Assembly (NCBI RefSeq): GCF_037975245.1
Contig: NC_092569.1
Coordinates: 18,147,501-18,211,500 of the forward strand
Origin: Apostichopus japonicus
Lineage: Eukaryota > Echinodermata > Holothuroidea > Aspidochirotida > Stichopodidae
DNA length: 64,000 nt
Direction of reading: 5' to 3'
Numbering within the stretch: the stretch's first letter is position 1; every line of letters starts with the position of its first letter. Made by a program: the position numbers and the translations under genes. The notes beneath the pieces are model-generated. The model was not told where the DNA came from. It saw nothing but the letters and a program-made list of their open reading frames with translations, and did no database searches. Shown piece by piece: positions 50,901-61,419 of this stretch.

Positions 50901-51377
50901 ATGATATGTACTTCAATTGAAAGAATCCGTCTGATGGTTTCTTGAACAGAGTCATTATTATAGAAATTAAGGGAATCATGTAAAATATACCCTTTGGTAA
51001 ATGTATTCTATACTACTATTTATAGTAATAGAAGACTCAAAACGCGAAACGATAAATTTACAACCAGTACGTGTGACTTAATCGAATTCGACTTCTTTAT
51101 TACTGTAAGTTAGCATTTTTGAAGTAATATTTTTAACTCTTAGATAGATCAACTGAAAGTAAATCGCTAACAGAGAGTGTAACAAGGTTTAACATCGCAG
51201 ATCAAAAACAATCAATTGAGTTCTGCTTGAACATCGAAACGGTACAGATGTTACAACTGAAATGTAAAAGTAAAGGAAAAAACTTACCTCTCCTTGAGAA
51301 GACACGCTGCTGGAAATAAAAATGATGAGAAACAGAGATGTTAAACCCCCACGATGTCTTTTAAACAAGGACAACAT
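41735..51377 (-). CDS. FREP gene 3: secreted FBG(partial)-TIL-EGF-FBG protein
   Basis: Eight exons on the minus strand, in order of transcription: 51377-51288 (signal), 46849-46804 (micro-exon), 46704-46535 (FBG1 start), 45958-45694 (FBG1 middle), 45099-44885 (TIL), 44624-44319 (TILa/EGF plus FBG2 start), 43840-43573 (FBG2 middle) and 41985-41735 (FBG2 end, TGA). All junctions are GT-AG and phases agree throughout, giving 1611 bases, 536 residues. The architecture equals gene 1: FBG domain 1 has only two of the usual three exons and runs straight into a TIL module. The terminal exon is exceptionally tyrosine-rich. It is probably a secreted pattern-recognition or matrix protein, inferred from domains. 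The signal exon and intron 1 lie within copy B of the segmental duplication. The least certain parts are the micro-exon and the link to the distant signal exon. Confidence 0.78.
43573..43840 (-). CDS. Gene 3 exon 7: middle part of FBG domain 2
   Basis: Acceptor TTAAATACAG, donor GCAG|GTGAGT, 268 bases, phase 0-1. Reads VFQRRVDSSLSFHRDWNEYR and EGFGTADGNFWLGNDKL. Confidence 0.9.
44319..44624 (-). CDS. Gene 3 exon 6: TILa/EGF-like module plus start of FBG domain 2
   Basis: Acceptor TCTCGTTAG, donor TTG|GTATGT, 306 bases, phase 0-0. Reads EGEVYVNPSCTKRCSCNSG, a six-cysteine EGF-like unit (DDTYRC, NGNC, SQCYC, GYTGDGVQC), then SDCQAYSTEDSNSIRLIQPA and CDVSDGGGWL. The donor is intact, unlike gene 1 exon 5. 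Confidence 0.88.
44885..45099 (-). CDS. Gene 3 exon 5: TIL module
   Basis: Acceptor CTATTCCAG, donor GCG|GTAAGA, 215 bases, phase 1-0. Reads DPCIEWCPTNKVLNRCKCEG, then CVCPDGFLMDGEDC and PRENCSCF. Same length and cysteine layout as gene 1 exon 4. Confidence 0.82.
45694..45958 (-). CDS. Gene 3 exon 4: middle part of FBG domain 1
   Basis: Acceptor TTTCAACAG, donor GCAG|GTGGGT, 265 bases, phase 0-1. Reads VIQRRKDSSINFNRTW, with FGFLSNEFWLGNEKI. Confidence 0.9.
46535..46704 (-). CDS. Gene 3 exon 3: first part of FBG domain 1
   Basis: Acceptor TTTTCCTTTTAG, donor ACG|GTAGGT, 170 bases, phase 1-0. Reads YPRDCHEVLSQCPSSRNDGV, then YVIKPDGYPEPFEVSC and GDGGWT. An ATG at 46735 would read through the acceptor tract as a hydrophobic leader (MLMLCYLFLLASSFFLY) and is an alternative start. 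Confidence 0.85.
46804..46849 (-). CDS. Gene 3 candidate micro-exon
   Basis: 46 bases between GTGATCAG and AAAG|GTAGGC, reading EMTQVVVNIDKVNTK plus one base. It enters in phase 0 and leaves in phase 1. That is exactly what is needed to join the phase-0 signal exon to the phase-1 FBG exon. Its donor end (ACTAAAG|GTAGGC) resembles the gene 2 exon 1 end (ACCAAAG|GTAAGG). Support is from phase and splice sites only. Confidence 0.45.
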
Positions 51378-53030
51378 GATAACAAGTTACCTCTTGCTGT
51401 TTAAAGTTGGAATGAATTTCTAATCCATACTGCAACAATTGAGCTACATACGAAATTATCCGGAATTGTACAGTGTTGCTAGGGAACCATTCTCATACTC
51501 ATTCGTCTAGACATATTATTATGATATTAGTATTCCTGTCAAGGACATTCGGTGTGGCTCACGTGGTTTATGTTCAGATTTCATGGCACCATTACAGTAC
51601 GGTACAAGTTACTACCTTAAAAGGTATTGAAATGATGCAAGACCATACGTCATATTTAATTTTCATTTCTTGGCATCGTTAAACTACACAAATAAAGCAA
51701 TTATAACAACCTGGCATGACAATTAAGCAATCTAATTAACGGTGCATTAACTAATATTTATTATATTATAGACGAAGAACTGATGACCTAAAATGCAGTA
51801 GGACGTATGTGGGATTAGAGGTCTGAAAGTGAGGGACAAACCTGCAGGAGGGGTCTAACGGGAGGCGGTGTGAGACCTTTTCGAATTTGATAAATCACTG
51901 TTATAGGTTATATCCCAGTACTAGTTGTGTATTTGAAAACGCAATCACGATATCTGCATAAAAGTGTTGCCAGATTTAGGTAGGAACATAAAAAGTAACA
52001 AATGGTCAATATTACCTGTGGCCAGCTGACTAATCAACAAATGACCAAGACTAAGGGAGAAAGATGAATGAGTAATCGATAGCAGCAGTTCTGGAGGGAG
52101 GCTCACTTGTGTGGAATGATGCATAGAACCATATGCCACAGTGAACAGGGGGGTAAGAAGCTTCGACATAGTGGGGGCACAACATCAGAGGGGCACTTTC
52201 TCATTCCACAACCACCACTCGTTATGCTATAAGCCGATACACACCGGCCATATCACTTAAACATATATGATGTGTTAGTATTCTATCAATACTATTATGG
52301 TGAATAATTCAAATAAAATATTAAAATTAACAAAGGCTTAAGATATCCAAAAGACAGTGCTTCATCAAAGGGGAACATTTATTTGCCAGTAGGGCACATT
52401 TTATATTTTGGAAAAAAATGGGGGCGTGCCCCCAGTGCCCCCGGCACATACCTCCTACCACAGTCACATTGGTACTAGTAGTAGTATACTAGTACCAGTG
52501 CGTTTCGGATCGAAATGATAATCGTCACAATGGATCAATCTTTATTATAGCCTGTGTCGTGACATATAAAGCAGTATAAACGTATCGCAGTGTTGCTGTG
52601 GCATACCAATCGCATCTAATAAAAACAAAACACAAAGTATGGGGAAATTGGGGGGATGGGCAATTTCCACCTTGCCGCCTGTAATCCCGCCACTGCAATA
52701 TGATAAGGTAATCAACTAGCGATAGGAAATTATCATCTTTTTCTTGAATTCAATAAATCTTTTTCGTTGATTCGACATCCATACTTGTTTATTATTGTAA
52801 ATATGTCATAATTCAACTAAAATAAAACAATACACACAATACACACATAACTTATTAAAGCATTAATTTTTGCACTGCATGGCTTTTTCAATGTGGGTTT
52901 CCTGTTTTTTCTCTTTTGATGTGTTTTATTGACAACTCGGTCACGCCGCCAAGAAGAGTCTGAGGGAAATTCAATAGTTTTCTTTAAGTGTTATGTGTTA
53001 CACGCACAGGATAAAGCGTATTTCCTCGTT
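47073..53030. repeat. Segmental duplication, copy B
   Basis: Direct-repeat partner of 1-8730, with scattered substitutions and indels. It has only one 1.82 kb unit and carries the gene 3 signal exon and most of intron 1. A local duplication repeats part of 47073-47430 at about 47465-47800 (TTAACAACATATGATATCTT at 47199 and again at about 47540). Confidence 0.85.
51288..51377 (-). CDS. Gene 3 exon 1: signal peptide
   Basis: Thirty codons starting MLSLFKRHRG, hydrophobic core LFLIIFISSSV, end SSQGE, donor GAG|GTAAGT, phase 0. One residue differs from the copy A exon at 6856-6945. The preservation of frame and donor in both copies supports coding use. Confidence 0.7.
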
Positions 53031-53041
53031 CCTTTTCCTCG

Positions 53042-53042
<1 letters not shown>

Positions 53043-53123
<81 letters not shown>
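53043..53123. repeat. (TA)n tract, left flank of the Penelope-like remnant
   Basis: Pure TA dinucleotide tract of about 80 bp. Confidence 0.95.
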
Positions 53124-53126
<3 letters not shown>

Positions 53127-53373
53127 TTGTAACTCGGAGTTTCACGCGTTATAGCGATCTTCAGACAACTGGTAGCTTCAAGTTATGCTCCATGAATATA
53201 TAGGATCCTCGTCGGGATTACCGGGGATTATGCGGTTGTTGGTGTATTGTTCTGCCGGTGTATTCTCTTTTGCGTCCGTTCTGTTGGTGGGTTTGTAAGA
53301 CTTTCTTCGGTGTTCGGCTGTTGGTGTATTCTCTTTTGCGTCCGTTCTGTTGTTGGGGTTTTTTGCCTTCCTT
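53124..53373 (-). mobile_element. Penelope-like element (PLE) 3' remnant
   Basis: A 250 bp unique block sits between two (TA)n tracts, as expected for insertion into a TA microsatellite. On the minus strand it reads as a basic C-terminal tail (HQQNGRKREYTGRTIHQ) with a 66 bp internal direct repeat (copies at 53258 and 53324), ending at a stop. A hammerhead-like fold follows next to the (TA)n. PLEs are known to carry hammerhead ribozymes in their terminal repeats. The assignment is inference: no reverse transcriptase or GIY-YIG domain is present. Confidence 0.5.
53125..53170 (-). ncRNA. Type I hammerhead ribozyme-like motif
   Basis: Read on the minus strand. Stem I 5' strand AGUUGU (53170-53165), core CUGAAGA (53164-53158), stem II CGC/GCG with loop UAUAAC (53156-53145), core GAA (53143-53141), stem III ACU-CCG-AGU (53140-53132), cleavage-site U at 53131, stem I 3' strand ACAACU (53130-53125), fully complementary to AGUUGU. 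All invariant core positions (CUGANGA, GAA, UH before the cut) are met. A weak point is the U-U at the base of stem II, where G-C is usual. Predicted cut lies between 53131 and 53130. Confidence 0.65.
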
Positions 53374-53375
53374 CC

Positions 53376-53470
<95 letters not shown>
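53374..53470. repeat. (TA)n tract, right flank of the Penelope-like remnant
   Basis: About 97 bp of TA dinucleotides with one early CA interruption. Confidence 0.95.
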
Positions 53471-53472
<2 letters not shown>

Positions 53473-53485
53473 CTCTAAATTAGAC

Positions 53486-56400
53486 CGTTGGGCGACATAG
53501 GATAAAAAGAGCACTTAGGGCAACATTGGCAATTTAATGTTATTGTTTCACACTGGACCATTGTAAAGACTCCAGTTTGAGTGCTTTTAAATATAATCCT
53601 TTTGCAAAATACAAATACCAAGGATTTTAATTAAATAATCAATTAATTGTACACAAACACACTTAGGGCGACATATAGATGTCGCCCTAAGTGCATCTCA
53701 GTGAATTTAACTGTGAAACAGCACTTTGGGCGACATCGCATCAAATAACACTTAGGGCGACATTGGCATTTTAATGTAATTTCATCACATTGAAGTCCAG
53801 TATGGGTACTATTTATAGTAATCCCTTTGAAATATATATTTAGCAAGGAATTACCTAAGTAATTAATTAATTAATTACACATATACATGTAATACAATAC
53901 TATTTTGTCACACTGGACCACTGTATAGGACTCCAGTGTGGGTACTATTTATAGAAATCCATTTGCAAGACAATAAACCAAGTAGTTTAACTAATTAATT
54001 AATTAATAACACATATTCATGTTGACGTATGTGAATTTAGCTCTTTTCACAACACTTGGGCAACATATCATAAAAACAGCACTTATGGCGACAGTGGCAA
54101 TTTAATAAATATTTCATCAAACTGGACCACTGTTAGGACTCCAGTATGGGTATTATTTATATGTATCCCTTTGCACAATACATATAGCAAATAATTTAAC
54201 TAATTAATTATTTAATTGCACATATACAAGTTGTCCTATGTAAATTTATCTCTTTTCACAACACTTAGGGCAACATAGAAGAAAAACAGCACTTAGGGCG
54301 ACAGTGGCAATTTAATGTTATTCCATCACACTGGACCACTGTTAGGAATCCAGTACGGGTACTATTGATAGCAACCCCATTGTAAAATAAATATAGAAAA
54401 TCATCTAATTAACTAAGTAATTAATTACACATATACAAGTTGTCCTATGTAAATTTATCTCTTTTCACAACACTTAGGGCGACATAGAATAAAAACAGCA
54501 CTTAGGGCAACATTGGCAATTTAATGTTATTCCATCACACTGGACCACTGTTAGGACTCCAGTATGGGTACTATTCATAGTAACCTCTTTGTAAAATAAA
54601 TATAGAAAATAATTTAATTAACTAAGTAATTAATTACACATATACAAGTTGTCCTATGTGAATTTATCTCTTTTCACAACACTTAGGGCGACATAGAATA
54701 AAAACAGCACTTAGGGCGACATTGGCAATTTAATGTTATTCCATCACACTGGACCACTGTTAGGACTCCAGTATTGGTACTATTGATAGTAACCCCTTTG
54801 TAAAATAAATATAGAAAATAATTTAATTAACTAAGTAATTAATTACACATATACAAGTTGTCCTATGTAAATTTATCTCTTTTCACAACACTTAGGGCGA
54901 CATAGAATAAAAACAGCACTTAGGGCGACATTGGCAATTTAATGTTATTCCATCACACTGGACCACTGTTAGGACTCCAGTATGGGTACTATTCATAGTA
55001 ACCTCTTTGTAAAATAAATATAGAAAATAATTTAATTAACTAAGTAATTAATTACACATATACAAGTTGTCCTTTGTGAATTTATCTCTTTTCACAACAC
55101 TTAGGGCGACATAGAATAAAAACAGCACTTAGGGCGACAGTGGCAATTTAATGTTATTCCATCACACTGGACCACTGTTAGGACTCCAGTACGGGTACTA
55201 GTGATAGCAACCCCATTGTAAAATAAATATAGAAAATCATCTAATTAACTAAGTAATTAATTACACATATACAAGTTGTCCTATGTGAATTTATCTCTTT
55301 TCACAACACTTAGGGCGACATAGAATAAAAACAGCACTTAGGGCGACATTGGCAATTTAATGTTATTCCATCACACTGGACCACTGTTAGGACTCCAGTA
55401 TTGGTACTATTGATAGTAACCCCTTTGTAAAATAAATATAGAAAATCATCTCATTAACTAAGTAATTAATTACACATATACAAGTTGTCCTATGTAAATT
55501 TATCTCTTTTCACAACACTTAGGGCGACATAGAATAAAAACAGCACTTAGGGCGACATTGGCAATTTAATGTTATTCCATCACACTGGACCACTGTTAGG
55601 ACTCCAGTATTGGTACTATTGATAGTAACCCCTTTGTAAAATAAATATAGAAAATCATCTAATTAACTAAGTAATTAATTACACATATACAAGTTGTCCT
55701 ATGTAAATTTATCTTTTTTCACAACACTTAGGGCGACATAGAATAAAAACAGCACTTAGGGCAACATTGGCAATTTAATGTTATTCCATCACACTGGACC
55801 ACTGTTAGGATTCCAGTATGGGTACTATTGATAGTAATCCCTTTGTAAAATAAATATAGAAAATAATGTAATTTACTAAGTAATTAATTACACATATACA
55901 AGTTGTCCTATGTGAATTTATCTCTTTTCACAACACTTAGGGCGACATAGAATAAAAACAGCACTTAGGGCAACATTGGCAATTTAATGTTATTCCATCA
56001 CACTGGACCACTGTTAGGACTCCAGTATGGGTACTATTGATAGTAACCCCATTGTAAAATAAATATAGAAAATCATCTAATTAACTAAGTAATTAATTAC
56101 ACATATACAAGTTGTCCTATGTAAATTTATCTCTTTTCACAACACTTAGGGCGACATAGAATAAAAACAGCACTTAGGGCGACATTGGCAATTTAATGTT
56201 ATTCCATCACACTGGACCACTGTTAGGACTCCAGTATGGGTACTATTCATAGTAACCCCTTTGTAAAATAAATATAGAAAATCATCTAATTAACTAAGTA
56301 ATTAATTACACATATACAAGTTGTCCTATGTGAATTTATCTCTTTTCACAACACTTAAGGCGACATCGAATAAAAACAGCATTTAGGGCAACATTGGCAA

Positions 56401-59077
56401 TTTAATGTTATTCCATCACACTGGACCACTGTTAGGACTCCAGTATGGGTACTATTCATAGTAACCCCTTTGTAAAATAAATATAGAAAATCATCTAATT
56501 AACTAAGTAATTAATTACACATATACAAGTTGTCCTATGTAAATTTATATTTTTTCACAACACTTAGGGCGACATAGAATAAAAACAGCACTAAGGGCGA
56601 CATTGGCAATTTAATGTTATTCCATCACACTGGACCACTGTTAGGACTCCAGTATGGGTACTATTCATAGTAACCTCTTTGTAAAATAAATATAGAAAAT
56701 AATTTAATTAACTAAGTAATTAATTACACATATACAAGTTGTCCTTTGTGAATTTATCTCTTTTCACAACACTTAGGGCGACATAGAATAAAAACAGCAC
56801 TTAGGGCGACAGTGGCAATTTAATGTTATTCCATCACACTGGACCACTGTTAGGACTCCAGTACGGGTACTAGTGATAGCAACCCCATTGTAAAATAAAT
56901 ATAGAAAATCATCTCATTAACTAAGTACTTAATTACACATATACAAGTTGTCCTATGTAAATTTATCTCTTTTCACAACACTTAGGGCGACATAGAATAA
57001 AAACAGCACTTAGGGCAACATTGGCAATTTAATGTTATTCCATCACACTGGACCACTGTTAGGACTCCAGTATTGGTACTATTGATAGTAACCCCTTTGT
57101 AAAATAAATATAGAAAATCATCTAATTAACTAAGTAATTAATTACACATATACAAGTTGTCCTATGTAAATTTATCTTTTTTCACAACACTTAGGGCGAC
57201 ATAGAATAAAAACAATACTAAGGGCGACATTGGCAATTTAATGTTATTCCATCACACTGGACCACTGTTAGGACTCCAGTATGGGTACTATTGATAGTAA
57301 TCCCTTTGTAAAATAAATAAATAAAATATTGTAATTAACTAAGTAATTAATTACACATATACATGTAATGCAATACTATTTTGTCACACTGGACCACTGT
57401 ATAGGACTCCAGTGTGGGTACTATTCATAGAAATCCCTTTGCAAGACAATAAACCAAGTAGTTTAACTAATTAATTAATTAATAACACATATTCATGTTG
57501 GCGTATGTGAATTTAGCTGTTTTCACAACACTTGGGCAACATATCATAAAAACAGCACTTAGGGCGACAGTGGCAATTTAATGTTATTCCATCACACTGG
57601 ACCACTGTTAGGACTCCAGTATTGGTACTATTGATAGTAACCCCTTTGTAAAATAAATATAGAAAATCATCTCATTAACTAAGTAATTAATTACACATAT
57701 ACAAGTTGTCCTATGTAAATTTATCTCTTTTCACAACACTTAGGGCGACATAGAATAAAAACAGCACTTAGGGCGACATTGGCAATTTAATGTTATTCCA
57801 TCACACTGGACCACTGTTAGGACTCCAGTATGGGTACTATTGATAGTAATCCCTTTGTAAAATAAATATAGAAAATATTGTAATTAACTAAGTAATTAAT
57901 TACACATATACATGTAATGCAATACTATTTTGTCACACTGGACCACTGTATAGGACTCCAGTGTGGGTACTATTCATAGAAATCCCTTTGCAAGACAATA
58001 AACCAAGTAGTTTAACTAATTAATTAATTAATAACACATATTCATGTTGGCGTATGTGAATTTAGCTGTTTTCACAACACTTGGGCAACATATCATAAAA
58101 ACAGCACTTAGGGCGACAGTGGCAATTTAATGAATATTTCATCAAACTGGACCACTGTTAGGACTCCAGTATGGGTATTATTTATATGTATCCCTTTGCA
58201 CAATACATATAGCAAATAATTTAACTAATTAATTATTTAATTGCACATATACAAGTTGTCCTATGTAAATTTATCTCTTTTCACAACACTTAGGGCAACA
58301 TAGAAGAAAAACAGCACTTAGGGCGACAGTGGCAATTTAATGTTATTCCATCACACTGGACCACTGCTAGGACTCCAGTATGGGTACTATTGATAGTAAC
58401 CCATTTGTAAAATAAATATAGAAAATAATCTAATTAACTAAGTAATTAATTACACATAGTTGTCCTATGTGAATTTATCTCTTTTAACAACACTTAGGGC
58501 GACATACCATAAAAACAGCACTTAGGGCGACATTGGCAATTTAATGTTATATCATCACACTGGACCACTGTAAGGACTCCAGTATGGGTACTATTGAAAG
58601 TTTTCCCTTTGTAAAATAAAAATAGCAAATAATTTAATTAACTAAGTAATTAATTACACATATACGAGTTGTCCTATGTGAATTTATCTCTTTTAACAAC
58701 ACTTAGGGCGACATACCATAAAAACAACACTTAAAGACATTGGCAATCTAATGTTATATCATCACACTGGACCACTGTTAGGAATCCAGTATGGGTACTG
58801 TTGAAAGTTATCCCTTTGTAAAATAAATATAGCAAATAATTTAATTAACTAAGTAAATAATTACACATATACGAGTTGTCCTATGTGAATTTATCTCTTT
58901 CCACAACACTTAGGGTGACATAGCATAAAAACAACACTTAGAGCGACATTGGCAATTCAATGTTATATCATCACACTGGACCACTGTAAGGACTCCAGTA
59001 TGGGTACTATTGAAAGTAATCCCTTTGTAAAATCAATATAGCAAATAATTTAATTAACTAAGTAATTAATTACACAT
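53486..59077. repeat. 209 bp satellite array, ~27 monomers
   Basis: CACTTAGGGCGACAT-type motifs recur with a 209 bp period (54471, 54680, 54889, 55098 and on). Each monomer holds two such motifs about 30 bp apart, plus a small hairpin (CTGGACCACTGTTAGGACTCC followed by AG) and an AT-rich ATTAACTAAGTAATTAATTA segment. Edge monomers are more diverged. Diverged B-type monomers (GTCACACTGGACCACTGTAT) occur at about 53885, 57361 and 57910. No open frame is conserved across monomers. Confidence 0.95.
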
Positions 59078-59427
59078 TCCATTGAATTGATGCATTTTTC
59101 ACTAAAAATCAACGTAAGGTTGCAGCCATTTGAGGGAGATATTTGATATACATGACAGTTAAACTACCAAAAACAGGTTTCACCTGGCTTATAACGTGTT
59201 TCTCTTCACTGCAGCATGCATTTAACTGTCAAGTGCTGCAGGAACGAAAAATTAGCAAAATTTCCTAATATTCAGAGTGCCCCTTTAATAGTTGGCATGA
59301 TTCTAGAAATGACCAACTTTGTTTTGAGTATGAAAGTCACCTTGAGACCTTTCACCTTCTGCAAAGTTACAGGTGTCTATATGAATAGAAGTCTTTGTGT
59401 GATTTCTTGAAATAATGAGTGTGGACA

Positions 59428-61419
59428 TGTCCCATCAGCCACAGTTTTTTAACATTTGTTTTAGTCATAAGCCAACAGAATGATTTTAGCTGCTGTTGGG
59501 GGTCCATCATGATCTAGTACTACTCAAGGCTTAATCTGGCATGAGCAGAGATTCTTCAATTGTGTATAGGGTTATGTGCAAGACAACCTGAAACTGTCCC
59601 ATCAGTCACAGAATTAGGCTGCATGTGTGGTGCAATGCAAAATGGGGAAATCCAGTGCTGAAAGACAGCGAAACAGGAGGGAACGTTTGAAAGCAGAGGG
59701 GAAATATGATGCATATAAAAAAACACAATCAGCATATCGCAAACAGTGGGCCCACAAGAAGAAGCGGGAGATGTCTTCACAAGAGAAGCATCGAGAACGT
59801 GAACAAAAACGCAAATCAGAATACAGGTACAGTATATTTCTTCAAATTAATTTGTTAGACCATGTTATTGAAAGCAGCTTGTGTCACTGACATGATGGTG
59901 ACATGATGAAGTGTTCATTGACCTGTGAAGGTTATCCTGAATCAAGATTGGTATACATGTCAGATCTTTGGATTTTACTGTCCCATCAGTCACAGTATAT
60001 GGTTCAGGTAGTATAGCCTATATTGGACAGTTTGCAATGCCTAAAAGTATTAGTACAAGAATAGTGTCGTTCCATTCATACCTAATTTCCTAAAAAGAAA
60101 TGACATAACAACTATTATCATCTACAGCAGTGGCATGCACAGAGGTTTGTAGAGAGGGCTGGATCACTGCATACAGGCCCTTCTGTCCAAAATTTGAGGA
60201 ATGCAATATTCTTGGATCACAGAACAATGAGGCCGAGTTGAAGGAACTGGTGGGTCTATCAGGGGGAAAAAGAACCTGAAGCACTGTACAACACACTCCT
60301 GGTTGGCAGTATCACCACAGGAGTACCCATCACACAAGTGAATTAGTTTTCACAGAACCACTAGGCTGTAACTTAAATGATGTAAGGTCCAATCCAATCA
60401 TTGGTAAGGCCAGGTGGATCCTTTTTATGTATGCCCCTTTGCCTATTAATTTTGGCTCTTTCCTCATGGGATGTTGACCACTTTAGTATTTTGGGGGGAA
60501 AGGAGAACATGGCTCAAACAAATTGTATTAGACTTTCACTATATGATGGGCAGATTGGACCCTTTAAATCCACAGTTGAGAGTATCTCGGTACTTTTGCT
60601 GCCCAGGGTTAAGCTCAGCATATTGTCAAAAGCTCATGTGACTTAAATGACTTCATCAATGTTGTTTAATTAGTATCCTGTTCATTATCAATGTTTGCAT
60701 GTTTCAAGGCTCAGCTCGATCTGTTGTTGTTAATAAATAAAATGCAAGTTCAAATGCATACGGATTGTGTTTCATTTATCCAGATGTAATTACTTGATAC
60801 ACTGAAGTGGGATGACATGAGTCCCATACATGGGCAACATACCTCACCAAATATGGGCCCAAACAGCTTTCCCAGTGAGGCCCCAACAAATCACACACCC
60901 ATGACTCAGTCATATGGGGCAATATGAGACAGCAAGTGTGGGAATGGAACAGGTTTTCCCATGGTCCTGTGTCTGTTCTACATATGCCAGTTGCTTCTAT
61001 GGGATGCTCATATGGCAAACCAATGTGGGACCCACACCCCCATTGGCCAACTCGAGTGGGCCCTACCTGTGATGACTATGGGTGGCTAGAGCCCAGATGA
61101 CCCAAGTTTAATGCTAGTTGGCACCATATGTGGATGCAAACTGAAGTTAGTGCAAAACAAAATTTGCTATAATTTTGGAGGAGATACTGTAGCGTCCCAT
61201 CAGTCACAGAGCTTCTGTCCCATCAGTCACAAGGGAAATGCCACTGTGTGAAATAGTTAATGCCAATATTCTCTCAATGGTGGTGCTCTGATATAGCTAC
61301 ATTAAGTAGCTACCAGGAGGGGTATATACCCAACTCATTCTTTTCATTTTGAGATAGCGCTTACAAGTTAACTAAATGTACCTAAAAATAGTGGTCCGCA
61401 AATGTCCCATCAGTCACAG
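59428..61419 (+). repeat. Dispersed TGTCCCATCAGTCACAG motif, six copies
   Basis: Copies at 59428 (AGCCACAG variant), 59595, 59979, 61193 (CGTCCC variant), 61216 and 61403. The central 15-mer is nearly invariant while the surrounding sequence is not repetitive. Spacing is irregular, so it is not a tandem array. Confidence 0.85.
59642..59826 (+). CDS. Candidate first exon of an uncharacterised basic protein
   Basis: ATG at 59642 (or 59627 upstream) reads MGKSSAERQRNRRERLKAEG, then YDAYKKTQSAYRKQWAHKKK and a Lys/Arg/Glu-rich stretch to SEY, ending at donor ACAG|GTACAG. It is highly charged and probably helical. It resembles N-termini of uncharacterised, often transposon-associated, proteins in echinoderms and cnidarians that start with an AERQR...R-L-K pattern (from memory). 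No later exon was found in the window, so it may be a partial or broken gene. Confidence 0.4.

Noticed and set aside
1-53030. Copies A and B as LTRs or as a giant transposon pair
   Set aside because: No retroelement or transposase coding sequence, no terminal inverted repeats, and the intervening 38 kb is a normal multigene region.
53218-53514. Open frames with Tyr-Ile repeats
   Set aside because: Produced by the (TA)n tracts; only the basic tail inside 53124-53373 may be meaningful.
53486-59077. CRISPR-like regular repeat array
   Set aside because: The whole 209 bp monomer is repetitive with no unique spacers, and the context is eukaryotic; it is a satellite.
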